Below are positions 45,871 to 54,114 of a DNA stretch of 64,000 nucleotides, in pieces (the stretch's first letter is position 1; the number at the start of each line of letters is the position of its first letter). A model generated the notes under the pieces. It worked only from the letters and a program-made list of their open reading frames with translations, was not told the origin of the DNA and ran no database searches. The position numbers were made by a program, and so were the translations under genes. Source of the DNA: Rathayibacter sp. VKM Ac-2760 (lineage in GTDB: Bacteria > Actinomycetota > Actinomycetes > Actinomycetales > Microbacteriaceae); the NCBI RefSeq assembly GCF_009834185.1, contig NZ_CP047173.1, positions 62,001-126,000 on the forward strand, written 5' to 3'.

Positions 45871-46059
45871 CAGGGCGTCCTGCGGGCGGGGTCGGGCATG
45901 CGGCGGACTCGATTCGGGGAGGGGGAGCGCCTGTCCGCGGGCGGGCCGGAGCCCGGGCACGCAGCGGAGGCCGGACTGCGAGTCTGCGCTCGTGTCCGGC
46001 CTCGGCCCAGGGGGTTGCGGCCGGGGGAGTGCGTCACTCCGGCCGAGGTGCGTGCACGG

Positions 46060-46119
46060 ACGTCAGCCAGGAAGCGGTCTCATCGCTGATGGGCGATGAG
46101 GCGCACTCCTGGCTGACGT
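46060..46119. terminator. Long inverted repeat after the PspC membrane-protein unit
   Basis: ACGTCAGCCAGGA on the left (46060) and TCCTGGCTGACGT on the right (ending 46119) pair perfectly, and inner CTCATCGC and GCGATGAG also pair, giving 27-base arms with a few mismatches around a 6-base loop. It lies 22 bases past the stop of the small membrane protein gene, so it is probably the transcription end of that minus-strand unit. Confidence 0.7.
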
Positions 46120-46141
46120 CCTGTCGCGGGTCGGCCCGCCC

Positions 46142-46414
46142 TCAGCGCCGGTCGAGCACCCGGACGAGGCCGATCAGGAGCGCGATCGTGCCGAGGGCGG
46201 CGATCGCGATCGCCGCGGCGCCGGCCGGCCCGAGCGAGAGCGCCCAGTCGACGACGGTGGTCCGCAGGCCGGCGTCGGCGGCGAGGAGGAGCAGGAGGAC
46301 CGCGACGACGGCCTGCACCAGGCCCCAGACGATCGCTCCGGCGCGGATCCTGGGCCGCCTCGCCGTCTCGGTGGCGGTGCTGGTCTGCGTGGCGGTGGTG
46401 CTCTGCGCGGTCAT
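46142..46414 (-). CDS. Small two-helix membrane protein beside the PspC gene
   Basis: The 90-residue protein has a Thr-rich cytosolic N-terminus and two helices (about 26-48 and 62-86), ending in VRVLDRR. Its start overlaps the PspC-protein stop (ATGA), so it is made together with it. I know no name for it; it may be a helper subunit of the PspC membrane complex. A long hairpin follows it. Confidence 0.75.
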   Translation of the reverse strand: MTAQSTTATQTSTATETARRPRIRAGAIVWGLVQAVVAVLLLLLAADAGLRTTVVDWALSLGPAGAAAIAIAALGTIALLIGLVRVLDRR

Positions 46415-48060
46415 CGTCCTGCCTCCGTCGGGGTCGTGGTGTCGGTCGTCGTGCTGCCGTCGGGGTCCGTGCCGGCGGTCGCTCCAGGAGTCGGCTCCGC
46501 CGCGGCGGTGCCGTCCGGGTCGAGCGCGGCGCCGCTGGTCGAGTCCTCGGCCGATCGGTCGTAGACGGTGACCCCGCCCCGGCCCTGCGCGATCCGGACG
46601 ACGAACGGCTCGGCGTCCGGATCGCCGAAGGTCTGCGTCCAGGTCGCTCCGTCACGGCTGTACTCGACGTTCTCCGGCTCGGACCCCACGTCGCCGTCGG
46701 TGTAGGCGGTGGTGAGCCAGTAGTAGCCGTTCGCCGTGGACGCCTCGAGGCGCACGGCCGCGCCCTCCAGCGGAACGACGGTGATGTTCCCGGCGCCCTG
46801 CCAGACGTCGATCACGTCGCCCGGGTTCCCCAGCGCGGGGTCGATGGAGATCTGCAGGTCTCCCGCCGGCATCGCGAAGCTGCCCGGCCTCGCGTTCGAG
46901 AGGCCGTAGGAGGTCAGCGAGGGGAGCAGCTGGCGCTCGGGCGGCACGAGCGACGCCGTCGAGGCGGTGAGCACCGTGACCACCGAGACCGCGATCAGGA
47001 GGACCGCGCGGCGTCGGAGCAGCCCTGCGGCGATGATGGCCAGGGCGAGGACGAGCGTCGCGACGGCGAAGCCGACGACGGTCGCGGTCGCCCCGGTGGC
47101 GGTGAGGGACGCGATCGCGCCGGCGACGGCCGCCAGGCCGAGCACGAGCAGGGTGACGCTCCTGCGCAGCCGCGGGTTCGCCTCGCGGTGCAGCCGTCGC
47201 CGCTCGAGCCGCGCGGCGGTGATCGCGTGGGCCCGGAGGCGCGACTCCTCCGCTCTCGCCCGGGCGGTCTCGCGGGCGGTCGCGCTCTCCTGCGCGCGGA
47301 ACGCCTCGCGCTCGGCCTTCCACTCCTCCTGGCGCTCGCGCCACAGCGCGACGTCCTCCGGGGTGCTCGGCCGCGCCTCGGTCGGGCGCTGCGGGGGGAG
47401 GAGGGGAGCGGCGCTCGCCGGGTCGCCGGTGGGAGCGGGGTGGGCGGCGCCGCCGGGAGCGGGGTGGGCGGGCGGCGTCCGGTCGGCGCGGCCGGCCCGG
47501 CGGGCGATCCAGACCACGAAGAGCACGATGAGCACCAGGACGACGACGGTCCAGAGGGCGCGGCCGGTGGCGGGCGCCCAGGGCGCCGCTCCCGTGTAGG
47601 CGCCGCCGAGCGACCAGAAGCCCTGCGCGACCGGCAGCATCGAGGCGAGCACGAGGGCGCCGATGCCGGCGTGCACGCGGGTCAGCCGGCCGCGGAGCAG
47701 CTCCTCGACCGGCAGCACGCCGTCCTCGTCGGGCAGCAGCAGCCATGCGGCGGCGTAGAAGAGGAAGGCCGGGCCGCCCAGGACGGCGACGACGACGAAG
47801 ACGCCGCGCACGATCAGCGGGTCGATGCCGAGGCGGTCGGCGACGCCGGCGCAGACGCCGCCGACCCAGCCGGGGCGGCGCGCGAGATCGAGCGAGCGCA
47901 GCCAGAGGAGGAAGCGGTTGTCGGAGGGGGCGCCGGGCGCGGTGGCCTCGGGTGCACCGGGTCCGGCGGCGCCGTGTCCGGGGGCGGTCGGGTCCGGCGG
48001 CGGCGGATCGCCCGCCGTCTGCTGCGCCGGGTCCGGCGGGGTCGTGCTCGCTGCTGTCAT
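46411..48060 (-). CDS. PspC-domain membrane protein with C-terminal extracellular domain
   Basis: The 549-residue protein has a Pro/Ala-rich N-terminus and a PspC domain (about 60-125: GGVCAGVADRLGIDPLIVRGVFV, then a helix ending LLLPDEDG). Further helices, a charged coiled segment (ERQEEWKAEREAFRAQ) and three closely spaced helices come next. The C-terminal, probably extracellular domain holds repeated Gly/Asp turns and a Thr/Asp-rich end. PspC proteins sense envelope stress in phage-shock responses. ATG 48060 fits the divergent layout: the PspC-fused kinase gene starts 104 bases away on the other strand, so kinase and membrane protein probably form one envelope-stress circuit. Confidence 0.87.
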   Translation of the reverse strand: MTAASTTPPDPAQQTAGDPPPPDPTAPGHGAAGPGAPEATAPGAPSDNRFLLWLRSLDLARRPGWVGGVCAGVADRLGIDPLIVRGVFVVVAVLGGPAFLFYAAAWLLLPDEDGVLPVEELLRGRLTRVHAGIGALVLASMLPVAQGFWSLGGAYTGAAPWAPATGRALWTVVVLVLIVLFVVWIARRAGRADRTPPAHPAPGGAAHPAPTGDPASAAPLLPPQRPTEARPSTPEDVALWRERQEEWKAEREAFRAQESATARETARARAEESRLRAHAITAARLERRRLHREANPRLRRSVTLLVLGLAAVAGAIASLTATGATATVVGFAVATLVLALAIIAAGLLRRRAVLLIAVSVVTVLTASTASLVPPERQLLPSLTSYGLSNARPGSFAMPAGDLQISIDPALGNPGDVIDVWQGAGNITVVPLEGAAVRLEASTANGYYWLTTAYTDGDVGSEPENVEYSRDGATWTQTFGDPDAEPFVVRIAQGRGGVTVYDRSAEDSTSGAALDPDGTAAAEPTPGATAGTDPDGSTTTDTTTPTEAGR

Positions 48061-48164
48061 GGCACGAGTGTGACGCTCCTCCACAGCCCCCGACCATCGG
48101 GGGAACCCCTGATCCGACCCCGACTCCCGCCCCGGTGACCCCGACGACCTGTTTGGATGCAGGG

Positions 48165-49385
48165 GTGAGCACCCCCACCCTCCCGAGCAGCGCGGCCCCG
48201 TCGTCGCCGCAGCGAGCGCAGTCGCGTCGTCCGCCGCTGCGCCCGCCGCTGCGCCGGCCGCGCCGGGTCGTCCTCGGTGGCGTGTGCGCGGCGCTCGCCG
48301 AGCACCTCGGCGTCCGCGTCGGGTCGATCCGCTTCCTCACGGTCCTCGCGACGCTGCTGGCTGGCGGCGGCGCGCTGCTCTACCTCTGGCTGTGGGCGCT
48401 CGTGCCCCTGCGCGACTCCGGCGGTGAGGGCGAGGAGGGCGGAGTGCGCCGCTCCGTCCCGGTCGCCGTGCTGCTCGTCGGGGTCGCCGGAGCCGCGACG
48501 CTCGCGGTCGTCGTCGCGCTCCGCGGGGGCGACGACGCCGACGTCACCCGGGCGCTCGCCGCGGCCGCCCTGCTCGCGGGCGGCGCCGTCGCCTGGAGCC
48601 TCGGCTTCGACCGGAGCGACCCCTCGCGCTCGGCGCGCTCCTCCGCCCTGGTGCGCCTCGCGTCCTGCGCCGTGCTCGTCGTCGCCGGCGCCGCCGTGCT
48701 CAGCGCGCGCCCGAGCGCGGTCAACGCGGTGCTGGCCGTCGGGGTCCTGCTCGTCGCCGCCGGGGTGCTCGCCGCGCCCCGCGTCGTCACGCTCTGGGCC
48801 GAGCTGATGGGCGAGCGCGCCGCCCGGGTGCGCGAGGAGCAGCGCGCCGAGATCGCCGCGCACCTGCACGACTCCGTGCTGCAGACGCTGGCCCTCATCC
48901 AGAACCGCGCGGGCGCCTCGAGCGAGGTCGCCCGCATCGCCCGCGCGCAGGAGCGCGAGCTGCGCGACTGGCTGTTCGAGCGCGACGTGCCGGTCGCGAA
49001 CGACCTCGCGGCCGAGGTGCGCGCCATCGCCGCCGCGATCGAGCTCGACTACCCGGCGCAGCTCGAGGTCGTCGCGGTGGGCGCCTCGGTGCCGGGCGCC
49101 GCCTCGCTGCTCGCCGCCACCCGCGAGGCGATGCTCAACGCGGCCCGGCACGCCGGCGGCGCGGTGTCGGTCTACCTCGAGTCGGCGGCCGACGGGGTCG
49201 ACGTCTTCGTGCGCGACCGCGGCCCGGGCGTCGACCTCGGCGCCCTGCCCGGCGACCGCCTCGGCATCCGCGAGTCGATCATCGGGCGGATGGCGCGCGC
49301 CGGCGGCAGCGCGACCGTCCGGCCCGGAGCGGGCGGCACCGGCACCGAGGTGCACCTGCGCCTGCCCGCGGGGGCCGAGCGGTGA
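48165..49385 (+). CDS. Sensor histidine kinase with N-terminal PspC domain
   Basis: The 406-residue protein has a PspC domain (about 32-85: RVVLGGVCAALAEHLGVRVGSIRFLTVL) and several more membrane helices. A HisKA_3 dimerisation domain follows, with phospho-acceptor His235 in AHLHDSVLQTLALI, then a HATPase domain with EAMLNAARHA (N box), RDRGPGVD and GIRESIIGRM (G boxes). It is of the NarX/LiaS-like class. It is coupled to its response regulator (GTGA overlap) and divergent from a second PspC protein. It likely senses envelope stress through PspC partners. Confidence 0.92.
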   Translation: MSTPTLPSSAAPSSPQRAQSRRPPLRPPLRRPRRVVLGGVCAALAEHLGVRVGSIRFLTVLATLLAGGGALLYLWLWALVPLRDSGGEGEEGGVRRSVPVAVLLVGVAGAATLAVVVALRGGDDADVTRALAAAALLAGGAVAWSLGFDRSDPSRSARSSALVRLASCAVLVVAGAAVLSARPSAVNAVLAVGVLLVAAGVLAAPRVVTLWAELMGERAARVREEQRAEIAAHLHDSVLQTLALIQNRAGASSEVARIARAQERELRDWLFERDVPVANDLAAEVRAIAAAIELDYPAQLEVVAVGASVPGAASLLAATREAMLNAARHAGGAVSVYLESAADGVDVFVRDRGPGVDLGALPGDRLGIRESIIGRMARAGGSATVRPGAGGTGTEVHLRLPAGAER

Positions 49386-50029
49386 CCCGGGTCGTGCTGG
49401 TCGACGACCACTCGATCTTCCGCTCCGGCCTGCGCGCCGACCTGGCCCCGGAGCTCGACGTGGTGGGCGAGGCGGCCGACGTCGACTCCGCCGTCGCGCT
49501 GGTCGCCGCCGAGCGGCCGGAGGTGGTCCTGCTCGACGTGCACCTGCCGGGCGGAGCGGGCGGCGGCGGCGCCGAGGTCCTGCGCCGCAGCGCCGCGCAC
49601 CTCGACGCGGTCCGCTTCCTCGCGCTCAGCGTCTCGGACGCGGCGGAGGACGTCGTCGGCGTCATCCGCGCCGGCGCCCGCGGCTACATCACCAAGGCGA
49701 GCTCGGGTGCCGAGGTCAGCCGCGCGGTGCTCGCCGTGGCGGGCGGCGACGCGGTCTTCTCCCCGCGTCTGGCCGGCTTCGTGCTCGACGCCTTCGGCGC
49801 CCTCGCCGGCGAGCAGGCCGAGTCGGTCGACGAGCTCGACCGCCTCTCCGCCCGCGAGCGCGAGGTGATGCGCCTGATCGCCCGCGGCTACGCCTACAAG
49901 GAGGCGGCCGCCGAGCTCTTCATCTCGGTCAAGACGGTCGAGTCCCACGTCTCCGCCGTCCTCCGCAAGCTCCAGCTCTCCTCCCGCTACGAGCTCACGG
50001 CCTGGGCCTCGGCCCGCCGCCTGCTCTGA
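49382..50029 (+). CDS. NarL/LuxR-family response regulator
   Basis: The 215-residue protein has a receiver domain (acidic pair VDDHSIF, phospho-acceptor Asp52 in VVLLDVHLPGG, conserved Lys in GYITKAS). A LuxR-type DNA-binding domain (about 148-213) has LSAREREVMRLIARG and ISVKTVESHVSAVLRKL. It is the partner of the PspC-fused histidine kinase that it overlaps by four bases. Its targets probably include the divergent PspC operon. A hairpin 136 bases downstream separates it from the convergent phosphatase gene. Confidence 0.93.
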   Translation: MTRVVLVDDHSIFRSGLRADLAPELDVVGEAADVDSAVALVAAERPEVVLLDVHLPGGAGGGGAEVLRRSAAHLDAVRFLALSVSDAAEDVVGVIRAGARGYITKASSGAEVSRAVLAVAGGDAVFSPRLAGFVLDAFGALAGEQAESVDELDRLSAREREVMRLIARGYAYKEAAAELFISVKTVESHVSAVLRKLQLSSRYELTAWASARRLL

Positions 50030-50164
50030 GCCTGCCGCCCCAGGTGCTCGTCTGTCGGTGCTCGTCCGTTGTGCAGGAGATCCTGCCTCGGTGAGCCCGT
50101 TCCGCCGCAGGAGCAGCGGTCGCGGCCTCCGGTTGGCCTGCGAATCGAACACGAGCCACCGGCA

Positions 50165-50196
50165 GGGCGTCGGAGGAGACGAGCCCCCCGACGCCC
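50165..50196. terminator. Bidirectional hairpin between response regulator and PhoX genes
   Basis: GGGCGTCGG (50165-50173) and CCGACGCCC (50188-50196) form a perfect 9-bp stem with a 14-base loop. It lies between two converging genes, ending just 6 bases before the phosphatase stop. The region upstream of it (50030-50164) holds only a short direct repeat (GGTGCTCGTC twice) and no gene. Confidence 0.65.
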
Positions 50197-50202
50197 GCCG
50201 GA

Positions 50203-52614
50203 TCAGGCCTCCGGCTCGGCGTCCGGTGCCGCGGCACGGCGGCGCGCGCCGAGGCCGAGGGCGGCCGCACCCGCGGTGAGCAGCGCCGCGGCTCCCGCGA
50301 CGAGGCCGACGCCCTCGACACCGGTCGAGGCGAGGCCGCCGCCGCCGCCGACGGGCAGGGGAACCGGCGTCCCGGTCGCGGTCGGCACCGCGGTCGGCGA
50401 CACCGTGGGCGACGCGGTCGGCGCCGTCGTCGGAGCGGCGGTCGGCCCGGCGGTGGGAGCGGTCGTGGGAGTCCCGGTGGGCACGGCCGTCGGAGTCGCG
50501 GTCGGCGCCGTGGTCGGCCCCGCCGTCGGGGTGGGCGTCGGCTCGACGAGCTGCGAGGCCGGCAGGATCTGCACGATCGTCGGTCGCGGCGCCGCGACGG
50601 CACCCGCGGGCACCGCGCCGGCCGAGGCGAAGTCCGGGAAGTACGAGCTGGGCTCCTCGAAGGTGCCCTCCTCGCCCGGGTGCTGCACCGCGACGAACAC
50701 GTGCTGGTCCTGGTCGTGCACGATCGGCCCGCAGGTCTCCGCGTCGCGCGGCACGGAGAGGAACTGCTCCACCCGGCCGCGGTCGGCGCCCTCGAGCGCC
50801 ACCTTGAACAGGCCGTCGTTGTAGCCGATGCCGCTCGGCGCGCCGTCGGTCGAGATCCAGAGGTTCCCGACCGAGTCGAAGGCCAGGTTGTCCGGGCAGG
50901 AGATCGGCGAGACCTGGTCCGCCGGGAAGCCGGAGAAGTAGACCGCGTCGCCCTGCGCCACGTCGCCGCACAGCATCAGCAGGTTCCAGGTGAAGGTGCG
51001 GCCGGTCTGGTCGCCGCCGTCCTCGATGATCTCGACGATGTGGCCGTCGCGGTTCTCCGAGCGCGGGTTGACCTCGGTCGGCCCCTCCTTGCCGGTGGCG
51101 GTGCCGCGGTTGGAGTTGTTGGTGCAGGCCACGTAGATCCGGCCGCTGACCAGGCTCGGCTGGACGTCCTCGCAGCGGTCCATCTTCGTCGCGCCGGCGA
51201 TGTCGGCGGCCATGCGGGTGTGCACGAGCACCTCCTCGACGCTCATGCCGGCGATCTTCGACACTCCGTCGACGACCAGCGGCAGCCAGGCGCCGATGCC
51301 GTCGAAGCCGCCGTCGGAGGGGACGGCGCCGGTGCCGGTGATCTCGGCGACGGGGGAGTCGCCGGTGAAGCTCGCGACGAAGAGGTCGCCCTCCTCCAGC
51401 AGCGTCTTGTTGTGCGCGCGGTCGCCCTCGAGGTAGCGCTTCTTCGAGACGAACTTGTAGAGGTAGTCGAAGCGCTCGTCGTCGCCCTGGTAGGCGACCA
51501 CGCGGCCGTCCTTCGCGACGATGACGTTCGCGCCCTCGTGCTTGAGGCGGCCGAGCGCGGTGTGCTTCTTCGGGGTCGACTCCGGCTCGAAGGGGTCGAA
51601 CTCGACGATCCAGCCGAAGCGGTTCGGCTCGTTCTCGTAGCCGGGCGTGCGGGCGTCGAAGCGGGGGTCGTCCAGCTCCCAGAGGCGGGAGGTCTCGGCG
51701 TCCGCGAGTCCGTAGCGCTTCTCGGCGTCGCTGGTCGCGGTCGCGCGGAAGTAGCCGTTGAAGTTCTCCTCGCCGGAGAGGATCGTCCCCCACGGCGTGG
51801 TCCCGCCGGAGCAGTTGCCGAGCGTGCCGAGCACCGTGCGGCCCTCGGGGTCGGCGACCGTCGTCAGCAGCGCGGAGCCGGCGGCGGCGCCGGTCACCTC
51901 GTAGGGCGTGTCCAGCAGGTAGCGGCGGTTGTGCTCGCCGCCGCGGACGTAGGCCCACGGGCGGTCGACGGCGGTGCGGACCAGCTCGACGACGCTGAGG
52001 CCGTGGGCGGCGCGGCCGACGGCGCGCACGCGCTCGGGCTCGGACTCGAGCTGCGCGGCGGGGAACATGATCCCCTCGTTCGTGTACTCGTGGTTCACGA
52101 CCAGCAGGGCGCGCAGGCGCTTCGAGCCGGGGATCTCGACGATGTCGGTGTAGTCGTTGTTGTAGCCGAACTGCGCGGCCTGGGCCGCCTCCGTCTGGTT
52201 CCGGATGTCGAACTCGGGGCTGTCGGCGAAGAGCGGGTCGCCCCAGCGGATGATCGGCTGCCAGGCGAAGCCCTCGGGCACGGTGAACTCGTCGACGGTG
52301 TACGGCACCGGCGCGATCGGCGTGAAGGCGAGCGGGGAGGAGCCGAGGGCGACTCCCGCGGCGGCCTGCGCGGTGGGCGCTGCGCCGGCCGAGGAGACGG
52401 CGACGGTGACCGCTCCGGCGAGGCCGAGGCCGAGGGCGCTGCGGCGCGAGATCTGCCGCGCGACGATGTCGCGGAACGAGCTGTTGTGCGAGGTGTTGCA
52501 GGTGGCGGTCGAGCACGCGTTGGCGCACTTCAGGGCGCAGGTGACGGGGCTGCGCTTGCCGCGCACGTGCCCCGCCATCGGGAGGAGGAGCGGGCGACGG
52601 GCGGTGTCGGTCAT
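50203..52614 (-). CDS. Tat-exported PhoX-type alkaline phosphatase with PT linker and LAxTG end
   Basis: The 803-residue protein belongs to the PhoX/DUF839 phosphatases. It has the characteristic Cys-rich N-terminus (C26, C30, C34, C39), a twin-arginine signal (R57-R58, SRRSALGLGLAG) and family segments NHEYTNEG, GENFNGYF, RFGWIVEFDP, and SISCPDNLAFD-like (SPISCPDNLAFD). PhoX enzymes carry Fe and Ca cofactors and hydrolyse phosphate monoesters outside the cell. The C-terminal ~100 residues are a PT/AP repeat linker, then LASTG (~761-765), a hydrophobic helix and RRR, matching a class E-type sortase anchor. Upstream lie PHO-box-like and iron-box-like sites. Confidence 0.92.
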   Translation of the reverse strand: MTDTARRPLLLPMAGHVRGKRSPVTCALKCANACSTATCNTSHNSSFRDIVARQISRRSALGLGLAGAVTVAVSSAGAAPTAQAAAGVALGSSPLAFTPIAPVPYTVDEFTVPEGFAWQPIIRWGDPLFADSPEFDIRNQTEAAQAAQFGYNNDYTDIVEIPGSKRLRALLVVNHEYTNEGIMFPAAQLESEPERVRAVGRAAHGLSVVELVRTAVDRPWAYVRGGEHNRRYLLDTPYEVTGAAAGSALLTTVADPEGRTVLGTLGNCSGGTTPWGTILSGEENFNGYFRATATSDAEKRYGLADAETSRLWELDDPRFDARTPGYENEPNRFGWIVEFDPFEPESTPKKHTALGRLKHEGANVIVAKDGRVVAYQGDDERFDYLYKFVSKKRYLEGDRAHNKTLLEEGDLFVASFTGDSPVAEITGTGAVPSDGGFDGIGAWLPLVVDGVSKIAGMSVEEVLVHTRMAADIAGATKMDRCEDVQPSLVSGRIYVACTNNSNRGTATGKEGPTEVNPRSENRDGHIVEIIEDGGDQTGRTFTWNLLMLCGDVAQGDAVYFSGFPADQVSPISCPDNLAFDSVGNLWISTDGAPSGIGYNDGLFKVALEGADRGRVEQFLSVPRDAETCGPIVHDQDQHVFVAVQHPGEEGTFEEPSSYFPDFASAGAVPAGAVAAPRPTIVQILPASQLVEPTPTPTAGPTTAPTATPTAVPTGTPTTAPTAGPTAAPTTAPTASPTVSPTAVPTATGTPVPLPVGGGGGLASTGVEGVGLVAGAAALLTAGAAALGLGARRRAAAPDAEPEA

Positions 52615-52699
52615 GAGGGTCCTTCGATCGCAGACGGGAGGTGCGATCGAGTCGACCAGGGCGAGGGGACGCCGGCGTCGCTCAGCGGAGACCTGTCCC

Positions 52700-52715
52700 T
52701 GAACAAAATATGAAC
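52700..52715 (-). promoter_or_regulatory. PHO-box-like direct repeat upstream of phoX-type gene
   Basis: On the minus strand, GTTCATATTTT is followed directly by GTTCAGGGACA, giving two GTTCA words with an 11-base period (TGAAC at 52700-52704 and 52711-52715 on the + strand). This is the geometry of actinobacterial PhoP operators. It lies 86 bases before the phosphatase start and fits phosphate-starvation control. Confidence 0.5.
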
Positions 52716-52726
52716 GTTCTCACAAG

Positions 52727-52743
52727 AAGGTGAGGCTAACCTT
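52727..52743. promoter_or_regulatory. DtxR/IdeR-like iron box overlapping the hxlR-type gene end
   Basis: AAGGTGAGGCTAACCTT is a near-perfect 17-base palindrome close to the DtxR/IdeR operator (TTAGGTTAGGCTAACCTAA). It lies upstream of the PhoX-type gene, a family whose catalytic site uses iron, and overlaps the stop of the regulator gene. Iron control of the phosphatase is an inference. Confidence 0.5.
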
Positions 52744-53119
52744 CGTCGCTCCGGCGGGCGTCCCGGGCGGCCAGCACGGCGCCGACGTTGTCCGCGATCC
52801 ACTCGACGACCGGCAGCAGCCGCTCAGCGAGCTCCGCCCCGAGCGGAGTCAGCGCGTAGTCGACCCGCGGCGGGATCACGGCGTGCGCCTCGCGGTGCAC
52901 GAAGCCGTCCTCCTCGAGCGTGCGGAGGGTCTGCGCCAGCATCTTCTCGCTGATGCCGCCGATCCGGCGCCGCAGCTCGCCCCAGCGCAGGCCCCGCTCC
53001 GCCAGGGCGGCGAGCACGAGCACACCCCACTTGCTCGTGACGTGGCCGAAGACCTCGCGGCTCGGGCAGTCGGCGGAGTAGACGTCGCCGGTGAGGAGGG
53101 GGCTCTCGATGATGGTCAC
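52736..53119 (-). CDS. HxlR-family transcriptional regulator
   Basis: The 127-residue protein is a winged-helix HxlR/MarR-like regulator: an N-terminal Cys (SADCPSREVFGHV), WGVLVLAAL and the RRRIGGISEKMLAQTLRTLEEDG recognition region, then the wing with VDYALTPLG. The single Cys14-15-type residue is where YodB/QorR-type members sense quinones or other electrophiles. It is divergent from a QorB-like quinone reductase gene, the same pairing as the E. coli ytfH/ytfG genes. GTG 53119 begins the family homology. Confidence 0.9.
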   Translation of the reverse strand: MTIIESPLLTGDVYSADCPSREVFGHVTSKWGVLVLAALAERGLRWGELRRRIGGISEKMLAQTLRTLEEDGFVHREAHAVIPPRVDYALTPLGAELAERLLPVVEWIADNVGAVLAARDARRSDEG

Positions 53120-53122
53120 AGG

Positions 53123-53146
53123 AGTACTAACCAAATAGTGGGTACT
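53123..53146. promoter_or_regulatory. Candidate operator in the hxlR/qorB-type divergent region
   Basis: AGTAC (53123-53127) and GTACT (53142-53146) form an inverted repeat around an AT-rich centre (TAACCAAATAGTGG). GTAC half-sites with AT-rich spacing are typical of QorR/HxlR operators. It lies directly before the regulator start, so autoregulation is likely. Confidence 0.5.
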
Positions 53147-53233
53147 GCATTCCGGGAAGTTCTGACGGCGGAGCCCGGTTCCTCTTCTCCGACGGCGCCC
53201 CACCCGCCGTCTCACGAACGGAAGGACCAACCC

Positions 53234-54094
53234 ATGACCCTCGTCGTCACCGGAGCCACCGGCCACCTCGGCCGCCTCGCAGTCGAGCACCTGATCGCCC
53301 GCGGCACCGCCGCCTCCGACATCGTCGCCACCGGCCGCGACGCCGCCAAGCTCGAGGCGCTCGCCGCCGACCTCGGCGTCCGCACCGCCGTCGCCGACTT
53401 CGAGGACCCGGCCTCGCTCGACGCCGCCTTCGCAGGCGCCGAGGCCGTGCTGCTCGTCTCCGGCTCCGAGGTGGGCAAGCGGGTCGCGCAGCACACCGCC
53501 GCGATCGAGGCCGCCGCCCGCGCCGGCGCGCGCCTGGTCTACACGAGCGCGCCGAAGGCGACGACCAGCCCGCTGATCCTGGCCCCCGAGCACAAGGCGA
53601 CGGAGGAGGCGATCGCCGCCGCCGGGATCCCCGCCGTGATCCTCCGCAACGGCTGGTACAACGAGAACTACGAGCAGACGGTCTCCGAGCTCGCCTCGAC
53701 CGGCAGCACCCTCTCCAGCGCCGGCGACGGCCGCGTCTCCAGCGCCGCCCGCACCGACTACGCGGAGGCGGCCGCGGTCGCCCTGGTCGACGCCTCCCTC
53801 GTCGGCTCGGTGCACGAGCTCTCCGGCGACACCGCCTGGAGCTTCGACGAGCTCGCGGCCCTCGTCGGCGAGATCGCCGGCCGCGACGCCGCGATCACCC
53901 ACGTCGACTCCGCCGAGCACGCCCGCATCCTCACCGACGCCGGCGTCCCCGAGGGCGGCGTCGGCTTCGTCGTCGGCCTCGACGCGAACATCGCCGACGG
54001 CCTCCTCGGCGAGACCGACGGCTCGCTCGCCCGCCTGATCGGCCGCCCGACCACCCCGATCCGCGCGTTCGTCGAGGAGCAGCTCGCCGGCTGA
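53234..54094 (+). CDS. NmrA/SDR-type NAD(P)H quinone reductase, QorB-like
   Basis: The 286-residue protein has a Rossmann N-terminus (VVTGATGHLG) and the NmrA/QorB layout: DFEDPASLDAAF, then the substrate-loop region LILAPEHKATEEAI and RNGWYNENYE, a known QorB-group signature. Length equals that of E. coli QorB (286). It probably reduces quinones or related electrophiles with NADPH. It is divergent from an HxlR regulator, like qorB in other bacteria, and so is likely induced by electrophiles. ATG 53234 follows GGAAGGACC. A 92-bp repeat array begins about 25 bases after its stop. Confidence 0.88.
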   Translation: MTLVVTGATGHLGRLAVEHLIARGTAASDIVATGRDAAKLEALAADLGVRTAVADFEDPASLDAAFAGAEAVLLVSGSEVGKRVAQHTAAIEAAARAGARLVYTSAPKATTSPLILAPEHKATEEAIAAAGIPAVILRNGWYNENYEQTVSELASTGSTLSSAGDGRVSSAARTDYAEAAAVALVDASLVGSVHELSGDTAWSFDELAALVGEIAGRDAAITHVDSAEHARILTDAGVPEGGVGFVVGLDANIADGLLGETDGSLARLIGRPTTPIRAFVEEQLAG

Positions 54095-54114
54095 CCCGCG
54101 GCCCGCTGCCGGCG

